Of a stretch of 12,587 nucleotides of DNA, positions 7,013-12,587 are shown piece by piece. Under the pieces are notes generated by a model. That model was given only the letters and a program-made list of their open reading frames with translations. It did not search any database and was not told the origin of the DNA. This stretch comes from SAR324 cluster bacterium (GTDB lineage: Bacteria > SAR324 > XYD2-FULL-50-16): the NCBI GenBank assembly GCA_002401295.1, contig NVSR01000067.1, forward strand, positions 1-12,587, written 5' to 3'. Each line of letters starts with the position of its first letter. The stretch's first letter is position 1. The position numbers and the translations under genes are program-made.

Positions 7013-7993
7013 TTATACCCCTTCAATCTCATCAATAACGGACAAGGTATATCTATCTTTTTCAAAGGTATACAGCTCGTTATTTTTCCCGTTTACCTTA
7101 TCATGAAAAACCTTTAGTTCTTCAAAATAGGTTGCATCGACTATATTTTCTTGAGTAAACTTTTCATCATTAAAGTATTCACTCATGGAAATGCTTTTAA
7201 ACTCTTTTTTCAAAAGATCAAGCTCTTCTAAGACACCTGGAGCTCCATCCCACCGAAGTTGCATATCTTCTGAAAAAACTTCTAAATTTCTCATTGCTTT
7301 ACGACAGACGACATCCGCAATAAAGACCCCTTGGTGCCCTGACTCATGTTTGATATTAATCATGTATGTATCGTCATAATCAATATCAAGATCAGTTACT
7401 TTATCCTTCATCACCTGAACACTTCTGACTTTTCCAAAAGTTTCAATGATCCAGGGTAGTTCAATACCTAAAATTTCTCGGCAGCCATTAGTTCTTTTAT
7501 CACCAACAAAAAAATCTTTATAATTTTCCCAGGGATGCCAATCAGGAAGATACTGTCCCAAGTGGTAACGGTAGCAGATTTTCTTAGTGGAGGACATCAC
7601 CCTCTCTTGGATGTACTGTACTTCCTTCCGATAGAGCATGGTAGAGGAGAGAAAAAGCTCAACCTTATTCCTTTTTGCTGTGTTAATTAACTCATCATAA
7701 TTTTCATTGATCAAGTTAATTTCTGTAAAAACATGCAGCCTTCTTTTCAAACATTCCAAGATAATTTGAGCATGTGTAATTGGAGATGTGCAAATCAAGG
7801 CTCCTTTGACCTCCCGATTCTGCAATGCTTGATCAATATTTTCAAATGTTTCAATTCCAAATTGTTTATTTATTTCTTTTAGACGATCTGGATTTCGGTC
7901 AACTCCAACGAGATTCAAACTAACCAAATTTTCTTGAAGGAGCCGAATTCTCCTTTTCCCCATTGAACCAAGACCAATTACTATATAGGTCAT
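7013..7993 (-). CDS. Gfo/Idh/MocA family protein with altered active site
   Basis: The protein has 326 residues from the chosen start. It begins with the Rossmann strand and loop IVIGLGSMGKRR (4-15). The expected EKP is EIN (91-93), so the catalytic lysine is missing. Where the family has D-x-x-x-H, this protein has REILGIELPW (172-181). QYLPDWHPWENYKDFF (147-162) parallels the motif in the downstream oxidoreductase, so the two are paralogues of one subgroup. I recall related polysaccharide-locus proteins sharing the REI...EL.W pattern, so this may be a known variant rather than decay; the reading frame is intact. The ATG at 7993 with AAGGTGAGG six bases before it is chosen over a GTG at 8005 that lies inside that ribosome-binding site. 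Possible roles are a dehydrogenase with altered chemistry or a partner subunit of its neighbour. Confidence 0.75.
   Translation of the reverse strand: MTYIVIGLGSMGKRRIRLLQENLVSLNLVGVDRNPDRLKEINKQFGIETFENIDQALQNREVKGALICTSPITHAQIILECLKRRLHVFTEINLINENYDELINTAKRNKVELFLSSTMLYRKEVQYIQERVMSSTKKICYRYHLGQYLPDWHPWENYKDFFVGDKRTNGCREILGIELPWIIETFGKVRSVQVMKDKVTDLDIDYDDTYMINIKHESGHQGVFIADVVCRKAMRNLEVFSEDMQLRWDGAPGVLEELDLLKKEFKSISMSEYFNDEKFTQENIVDATYFEELKVFHDKVNGKNNELYTFEKDRYTLSVIDEIEGV
7018..7023 (-). promoter_or_regulatory. Ribosome-binding site deciding the start at 7011
   Basis: AAGGGG lies six bases before the ATG at 7011-7009, inside the last codons of the preceding gene. It fixes this start over an upstream in-frame start at 7065. 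Confidence 0.75.
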
Positions 7994-7999
7994 TTTGTA

Positions 8000-8008
8000 C
8001 CTCACCTT
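8000..8008 (-). promoter_or_regulatory. Ribosome-binding site deciding the start at 7993
   Basis: AAGGTGAGG ends six bases before the ATG at 7993-7991. It is the strongest Shine-Dalgarno match in the window and rules out the in-frame GTG at 8005, which overlaps it. Confidence 0.8.
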
Positions 8009-8019
8009 TATTTAAGTAC

Positions 8020-9021
8020 TTACTTTTGTTTCTTACCCAAGAAAACATAAGTAAGATCACCATAACTAAGTGTTTTTGAAAGAAAAAAGTCGAATGCGAT
8101 AGAGTACAAAATTCTTGGAGTATACCAGCGAATAATTCTTTCCCCAGAAAAATCTGTACCTACAACAGCCTTCAATGCTTTTTGAATAAGTTTAGGCAGA
8201 TAAAAATAGGTCTCTCCAATATTCACTTTATCTAATAAGTTATAGTCATATCTTTTAATCAAATGGTTGATGGATTTATCATCAAACCAATAAATATGGC
8301 CAATCGCCTTTCTTTTATCATTCACCATCTTCCAGTCTGCTTTTTGCTGAATGGCTTTGGCTGAACCGATATCTGGTGTACTAAAAAAGAAAATCCCCCC
8401 ATCTACTAAAAGCTCATGAATTTTGTCCAGATACTTATCGAAATCTACAACATGTTCAATCACAAAACTCATAGTGATAATATCAAATTTATGCCCTCCA
8501 AAGTCTTTTTTCAAGAAGTCCTCAATATATATATTGTCCTTCATATATTCAGGAGCCTTTCTCTTTGCATCTGGATCTACATCTATACCATGAAGCTCAA
8601 TTTGTGGATCAATAGCATGAAATTCCTTTAGAAGGATTCCTGTTGAACACCCAATATCCAATATGGACAACGATTGTTGGCTTCCACTTTTCCCTCGCTT
8701 TATTAACTGAAGAGATTTTTCAGCTGTAAACTTTCGTGTAGATGTTACCTTTAGAAATAGAGGCTCAAGCTGAGCATAAAAAAGACTATTTTTGTAGGGA
8801 TTATCAAAGGGTTTAGAGAATGTGTTATCCCGAACATAAATTTCGTTAAGATCACTCTGAGTTGGAAAGGGGGTCATTGTAGAAAGTCCACATTTTTTAC
8901 ACCGAATAACATCATATTTCTTAATATTGGATGAGAAAACAGCATCACCTACCGTAAATGAGACCTCGAATTCTCTTTCGCGGCACAATTTACATATTTT
9001 CTCAGTATTGTTCAGAGTCAT
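8020..9021 (-). CDS. SAM-dependent methyltransferase with N-terminal CxxC-CxxC zinc-site motif
   Basis: The protein has 333 residues. The front end carries C10-x2-C13 and C41-x2-C44, a likely zinc-binding knuckle that often precedes class I methyltransferase domains in sugar C- or N-methyltransferases. The SAM fold follows: motif I LDIGCSTG (121-128), acidic residue D147 in GIDVDP, FVIEHVVDF (186-194) and LLVDGGIFFFSTPD (204-217). The CxxC/Methyltransf_23-like layout is common in O-antigen and nonulosonate clusters. A role in methylating the glycan or its precursor is therefore inferred, with acceptor unknown. It lies 59 bases after the VOC gene and 26 bases before the chosen start of the next gene, within one operon. 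The start at 9021 has only A-rich sequence in front, without a Shine-Dalgarno match. Confidence 0.78.
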   Translation of the reverse strand: MTLNNTEKICKLCREREFEVSFTVGDAVFSSNIKKYDVIRCKKCGLSTMTPFPTQSDLNEIYVRDNTFSKPFDNPYKNSLFYAQLEPLFLKVTSTRKFTAEKSLQLIKRGKSGSQQSLSILDIGCSTGILLKEFHAIDPQIELHGIDVDPDAKRKAPEYMKDNIYIEDFLKKDFGGHKFDIITMSFVIEHVVDFDKYLDKIHELLVDGGIFFFSTPDIGSAKAIQQKADWKMVNDKRKAIGHIYWFDDKSINHLIKRYDYNLLDKVNIGETYFYLPKLIQKALKAVVGTDFSGERIIRWYTPRILYSIAFDFFLSKTLSYGDLTYVFLGKKQK

Positions 9022-9080
9022 TTTTTATTTATCAATTTTTGTTTGCTTAGACGCCATTTGCACAGTCAAAACGCTGATGG

Positions 9081-9854
9081 TTAAGGAAGATAGTATTCAA
9101 CTAAATATCCATTAGGATCCCGAATAAAGCCAAAACGAAATTGTGAGATCCTCTCTTTTACTTTTTTCTCCCCAACAAGCGGACCAATGATCTCAAGGTC
9201 CAGAGTCTGAAAGTGATCAAACTCGGCTTGATTGATGAGAAAACAAAAGCAAGAAAAACCCGTTTCATTCAAATAGAGGTCTCCCTCTACTTTTTTAGTT
9301 TCCACGATGTGCAGTGCGAGATTCCAATTTGGAGAGAGGCAGCTTCTCAAAATCAATACAGCAGACTGTCCAACCTCTTCGTAAAGTTCCTGATAGCTTG
9401 GACTAAAATCTCCGCAATTTTTCAGAGACTTCAAAGAGAAAACACTGTGGTAAAACTCTAAAGTTTCCTGAAATTTGGATGTGGGGATAAAAATATGTTG
9501 TTTGGGGCCCTCCCCCAGGTAAGGAAAAGTGATCAGAGCATTATCATTCGGATCTCTTTTTAAAGATATTTTCGAATCATCAAAAGACCATCCGTGAGCA
9601 ATATTTTTGGCTCTCTTTCCATCCGAACTCTCGTTATGTTTGATCAATTCAATCCCAATTCTAGGACTGCTAGAGTGCCGAAGGTAGTAAAGCTGAACTT
9701 CTGAAGGATTTTGGCTCAGAACTGACCGCTTTTCATCAGGAACAACTTGGGAAATATCATACTCAATCCCATAACCAAGCTCTTGATAATAAGCAATGGA
9801 CTCTTTAAAATCCTTAACTTCTGTAACAATGTGAGAAAAGCCTAATACTGTCAC
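9081..9854 (-). CDS. VOC (glyoxalase/dioxygenase-fold) family protein, two modules
   Basis: The protein has 257 residues. The N-terminal module opens with VLGFSHIVTEV (3-13) and closes with RIGIELI (65-71), giving candidate metal ligands H8 and E69. The second half starts at KQHIFIPT (118-125, H120) and ends with FIRDPNGYLVEYYLP (243-257, E253), a very typical VOC ending. The fold binds a divalent metal between paired modules and serves isomerases, epimerases, dioxygenases and lyases. No subfamily can be named from motifs. It starts with GTG at 9854, two bases after the neuB stop, so it is probably co-translated with the synthase. Its place between the synthase and a methyltransferase suggests a tailoring step on the sugar or its precursor, which is inference from context. 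Confidence 0.72.
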   Translation of the reverse strand: MTVLGFSHIVTEVKDFKESIAYYQELGYGIEYDISQVVPDEKRSVLSQNPSEVQLYYLRHSSSPRIGIELIKHNESSDGKRAKNIAHGWSFDDSKISLKRDPNDNALITFPYLGEGPKQHIFIPTSKFQETLEFYHSVFSLKSLKNCGDFSPSYQELYEEVGQSAVLILRSCLSPNWNLALHIVETKKVEGDLYLNETGFSCFCFLINQAEFDHFQTLDLEIIGPLVGEKKVKERISQFRFGFIRDPNGYLVEYYLP

Positions 9855-9856
9855 GT

Positions 9857-10852
9857 CTAACCTATATGTTCATGGGTGAAGATTTCCCCTGACTGAATAT
9901 CTTTCACTAATTTTTGTCCCACCAAATTGAAGTAGTTTTCAATTCCTATTCCACCTGCAGGTTTTTCAAAGATAATATCTTCTTCCGTAATGATCGAACT
10001 TTTTGCTAATCCAGTTGTGGCGTACAATCCTTTTCGAAGCAAATCTCGAGATTTTTCTTCCGCCTTGGAAAGCTTGAATTCTCCAATACCAATGGCAGAT
10101 TCTACATTTCGAATTGCCTGAACCATCTTTTTGAACTCAGCAGGGTCAAGAGAAACTGGAGCATCTGGACAATCATGATCAGGAGATAGTTTGAAATGCT
10201 TTTCAATCACTACAGCCCCTAAAGCTGCGGAAGCAATAGGTAGCTCGATTCCAAGAGAGTGATCAGAAAAGCCCGAAGGTACACCATAGGTATCTCGAAT
10301 ATGGGCAATTTGCCGTAGATCATGACAGTCATAAGGAGCGGGATAGAGGGACACACAATAAAGCAATGTTACATCCGCTGTTCCTTTACCTTTCCAACTC
10401 TCATTGATTACTTGCAAAGCTAATTTGATTTCGTCGGAGGTTGCCATCCCAACTGAAAGGTAAATTGGAAGTCCTTTTTCAGCGACACAACGAAGAAGCC
10501 TAAAATTACAAAGTTCAGAGGAGGCGATCTTATATAGGCTCATACCTCGCTCATAGAGGAGCTCGGCGCTTGGGATATCAAAAGGTGTTGAGAGGAATGT
10601 AATATTATATTTCTTGCAACAGTCAATGATCTCAAAAAGTTCTTCACTAGTGATTTCAAGGTTCTGAGCCCATTTCAACTTTTCTTGATCTGTTGACTTT
10701 TTGTTATAGTTTTTTTCAACAATAAAAGTCTGAAATTTAACAGCATCTGCCCCTGTTTTAGCCGCTGCTTTAATCAATTTTTTGGCTTCATCCAGGTTCC
10801 CATTATGGTTTACTCCTGCTTCAGCAATAATATAGGATTTACCAACAGCCAT
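9857..10852 (-). CDS. neuB: Nonulosonic acid synthase (NeuB/LegI family)
   Basis: The enzyme condenses a C6 amino sugar with phosphoenolpyruvate to form a nine-carbon nonulosonic acid. It has 331 residues, slightly short of the usual 335-350. The TIM-barrel motifs are in order: IAEAGVNHNG (9-18), DAVKFQ (36-41), STPFD (88-92), YKIASSEL (107-114), SVGMAT (133-138) and GFSDHSLG (194-201). H198 and H219 match the two metal-binding histidines. CPDAPVSLDPAEF (228-240) corresponds to the PDHKASLEP-type segment of legionaminic synthases but with Ala for His. The C-terminal SAF/antifreeze-like domain (about 272-331) carries RKGLYA and the GGIGIENY loop. The ATG at 10852 lies four bases after the methyltransferase stop, with AGGA in its last codons. 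The family is certain; the substrate (ManNAc, a bacillosamine-derived epimer or other) is not. Confidence 0.92.
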   Translation of the reverse strand: MAVGKSYIIAEAGVNHNGNLDEAKKLIKAAAKTGADAVKFQTFIVEKNYNKKSTDQEKLKWAQNLEITSEELFEIIDCCKKYNITFLSTPFDIPSAELLYERGMSLYKIASSELCNFRLLRCVAEKGLPIYLSVGMATSDEIKLALQVINESWKGKGTADVTLLYCVSLYPAPYDCHDLRQIAHIRDTYGVPSGFSDHSLGIELPIASAALGAVVIEKHFKLSPDHDCPDAPVSLDPAEFKKMVQAIRNVESAIGIGEFKLSKAEEKSRDLLRKGLYATTGLAKSSIITEEDIIFEKPAGGIGIENYFNLVGQKLVKDIQSGEIFTHEHIG

Positions 10853-10856
10853 AGCT

Positions 10857-12005
10857 CTATTTCCTGTTTACGAGTTCCCAAACAATCCACTGTGGAAATT
10901 TCCTGATAAACTCATAACCTAGCTTATCGATCTTTCTAAACTCCTCATCAATATTTGGTTCTATAATTTTCTTAACTGCAAGCCCTGCTTCACAGAAAAC
11001 ATGAGTAATATCTTCAAGAGGAGGAATCACCCCAAAAGTTCTGTCATTATATTCCGTAATAATTCCATATGGTTGATTTGGGTTTCCAAATCTTGGAGTA
11101 AGCCAAAATAGATGTGGGTCAATGATTATAAAGACACCATTAGGCTTGAGTAATTTGCTAAATTGGGTGCAAATTTCCACTCTCTTTTCATAAAGATTAT
11201 TTTGAAATTTTTGGTCGAATAGGAATAGAAAAATATCGATCATAAAAATATAATCATACTGCTTTCCACCAAAGCTTTCTGCAAAGTTTTCATCAGAAAT
11301 ATCTTTCACCGAAAAGGTGATATTCTTCTCTCCTTGAACCGTATTATTGGCAATATCAATATAGCCTTGATCATAGTCAACACCAGTGTAGTCTTTAGCC
11401 AATTTGGCCATTTGAAACCCCCAATGACCGGTTCCACAGCCTATCTCTAAAACATCACTTCCTGGCAATCTTTCTTCAAAAAACTGGTGCAGAAATTTTT
11501 CCTGAACATATCGGTAGGGAGTTTTTTTCGTTCGAGTTAAATCATCCTCAAACTTCTGTTGAATCCACCACTTATCAATGGGAACCTTTCTAAAAAGGGA
11601 CTCCGTTGCAATCTGCTCATTAACATTCCCTTTGTAACGATCAAAGGGACTTACTTTATTGAGGTTATAAATAGGTTCAGGAGTTTCGTGAACAAACTTA
11701 GCTTTTTGTAGTTTTTCAATGAACTCCTTCAGAGAACTGGGTTTCAGTTCAAGCTCATCCGCTTTTTCATTCAGCAGGTCTGGGTTCTTATACATGCAGT
11801 CCCAAAGAGTGAACTCTGTGGCATCACAAAAATGAATTTCTACTTCTTCGGGGATTGATTCAAGCTCCACTCCATCTACAAGAGAGTTCATGAATTGAGT
11901 GAAGTTTTGAGAAACAATCAGATTTTTTCTAAAATAGGTATGATACAAGCGAACCTTATTCTTACCTAAGAAATTCACTACTACATTGGGATCGATATAA
12001 AGCAT
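10857..12005 (-). CDS. SAM-dependent methyltransferase with long N-terminal extension
   Basis: The protein has 382 residues. The class I methyltransferase fold occupies about 165-350: VLEIGCGTGHWG (185-196) is SAM motif I, D210 in GVDYD is the ribose-binding acid, DYIFMIDIF (251-259) is motif II, and LLKPNGVFIIIDP (285-297) is the post-II strand. The first 160 residues form a separate, unrecognised part, beginning MLYIDPNVVVNFLGK and rich in acidic helices around 75-105. It may recognise the acceptor. It lies 23 bases after the acyltransferase and four bases before neuB. That suggests it methylates the nonulosonate or an attached acyl or amidine group, as PtmH-type enzymes are thought to do in Campylobacter. 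That function is inferred from context only. The ATG at 12005 has a distant AGGA. Confidence 0.75.
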   Translation of the reverse strand: MLYIDPNVVVNFLGKNKVRLYHTYFRKNLIVSQNFTQFMNSLVDGVELESIPEEVEIHFCDATEFTLWDCMYKNPDLLNEKADELELKPSSLKEFIEKLQKAKFVHETPEPIYNLNKVSPFDRYKGNVNEQIATESLFRKVPIDKWWIQQKFEDDLTRTKKTPYRYVQEKFLHQFFEERLPGSDVLEIGCGTGHWGFQMAKLAKDYTGVDYDQGYIDIANNTVQGEKNITFSVKDISDENFAESFGGKQYDYIFMIDIFLFLFDQKFQNNLYEKRVEICTQFSKLLKPNGVFIIIDPHLFWLTPRFGNPNQPYGIITEYNDRTFGVIPPLEDITHVFCEAGLAVKKIIEPNIDEEFRKIDKLGYEFIRKFPQWIVWELVNRK

Positions 12006-12028
12006 AATAATCAGGCTTTTCCTGCTAA

Positions 12029-12587
12029 TTAAATTTGTATATTAGGGAGAAATCGTACAGGATTTCCAAAAGCGATCTTCTTTTCCGGAACAGGTTCTAA
12101 GCAAGCAGTTCCAGGTGAAATTTTAGACCATTTCCCTGAGTCTCGATACAGAATGGATCCCATACCTAAGAAGGTTCCTTCCCCCACACGTACTCCACCA
12201 TTCAGGATGACACCGCCAGAGAAGGTGACATGGTTTTCGATAACGCAGTTATGACCAATCAGGACATTAAACCCGATGGCAATATTATCACCTAATTCCG
12301 CACGGGTATCGATTACAGAACCGGCTTGAATTAAGTTTCCTACACCCATTTTCACTTCGCTTCTCACGAAAGCTTTGCTGGAGATGAGGTTTGGAATTTC
12401 AAAGCCTTCTTCTTTAATCTTATTAAATATTTTCTGTCGAAAGCTATTGTTTGTTCGTTCTCCGAAACCAACGGCAGGAAATGCGTATTTAACTCCTTGT
12501 GACCGAAGTTCGCTGAGCTTCTCATCACCACCAATGATAGGAACTCCCAGAACATCTTCAGAAGAGGAAGGGTCTAGAATCCCAATA
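12029..12587 (-). CDS. NeuD/PglD/LegH-like sugar O- or N-acyltransferase, 5' end outside window
   Basis: One uninterrupted frame of 185 codons plus stop runs from the window edge (first whole codon 12586-12584) to TAA at 12029. A GTG at 12367 is internal, because the protein-like sequence continues upstream of it in the same frame. Visible residues 1-70 are the PglD-type N-terminal domain, including IGILDPSSSEDVLGVPIIGG; only the first 25-30 residues with the GxGG loop should be missing. From about 75 on, left-handed-helix hexapeptides follow (VGNLIQAGSVID, LGDNIAIGFNVLIGHNCVIE), with H112 in IGHNC at the catalytic position. It ends with an AFGNPVRFLP tail like the usual GNPA. Family members acetylate amino groups of UDP-sugar precursors (PglD, LegH) or hydroxyls of sialic acid (NeuD). 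Being upstream of neuB fits either. Confidence 0.83.
   Translation of the reverse strand, partial: IGILDPSSSEDVLGVPIIGGDEKLSELRSQGVKYAFPAVGFGERTNNSFRQKIFNKIKEEGFEIPNLISSKAFVRSEVKMGVGNLIQAGSVIDTRAELGDNIAIGFNVLIGHNCVIENHVTFSGGVILNGGVRVGEGTFLGMGSILYRDSGKWSKISPGTACLEPVPEKKIAFGNPVRFLPNIQI

Noticed and set aside
9022..9080. Possible leftover of a second nucleotidyltransferase 3' end (CCATTTGCAC shared by 9054-9063 and 2791-2800)
   Set aside because: Only 16 of 20 bases match and the wider frame does not align. Chance easily gives this in 12.6 kb.
12029..12555. Acyltransferase apparently split into two short reading frames near 12364
   Set aside because: Reading the frame upstream of the GTG at 12367 gives continuous PglD-type sequence to the window edge. 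The other frame is a shadow and there is no frameshift.

Overview
This window is part of a surface-glycan locus from an AT-rich bacterium (sampled lines are roughly 37-39% G+C). It is built around nonulosonic acid (sialic/legionaminic-type sugar) biosynthesis. Products of such loci normally decorate flagellin, LPS or capsule, which suggests a Gram-negative host. Several starts have clear Shine-Dalgarno sites and others have none. I cannot name the genus from sequence alone; Leptospira-like, deltaproteobacterial/SAR324-like and Nitrospinota-like lineages all seem possible.

Right block (12587 down to 5351, all on the minus strand, gaps of 1-59 bases plus one ATGA overlap). In transcription order it holds a NeuD/PglD-like acyltransferase (5' end cut by the window edge), an SAM methyltransferase with a long N-terminal extension, NeuB-type nonulosonate synthase, a two-module VOC (glyoxalase-fold) protein, a second SAM methyltransferase with a CxxC...CxxC front end, two adjacent Gfo/Idh/MocA oxidoreductases, and a CMP-nonulosonate cytidylyltransferase (NeuA type). 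The synthase, acyltransferase and cytidylyltransferase supply the acyl transfer, the PEP condensation and the CMP activation. The methyltransferases, VOC protein and oxidoreductases are candidates for further tailoring of the sugar. The operon promoter, and any dehydratase, aminotransferase or epimerase genes, lie off the right edge.

Middle (4327-5307, plus strand). A third Gfo/Idh/MocA-like oxidoreductase is transcribed against the right block. It has a candidate promoter overlapped by a perfect 8+8 palindrome.

Left block (500-3815, minus strand). A nucleotidyltransferase with N-terminal tandem CBS domains resembles the Campylobacter PtmE/LegX type that makes GDP-glucosamine for legionaminic acid. 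It is followed by a 679-residue protein with a GT-B-like C-terminal half, a candidate glycosyltransferase. This pair is bracketed by two decayed copies of related DDE transposases, on the plus strand at 60-354 and on the minus strand at 3981-4231. The brackets point towards each other, so the block may have been acquired or rearranged through insertion sequences.

Taken together, NeuB, NeuA, the NeuD-like enzyme and the CBS-nucleotidyltransferase argue for a legionaminic-acid-like CMP-sugar pathway. The three oxidoreductases, two methyltransferases and VOC protein suggest an unusually modified final sugar. No tRNA, rRNA, CRISPR array or intact mobile element was seen.
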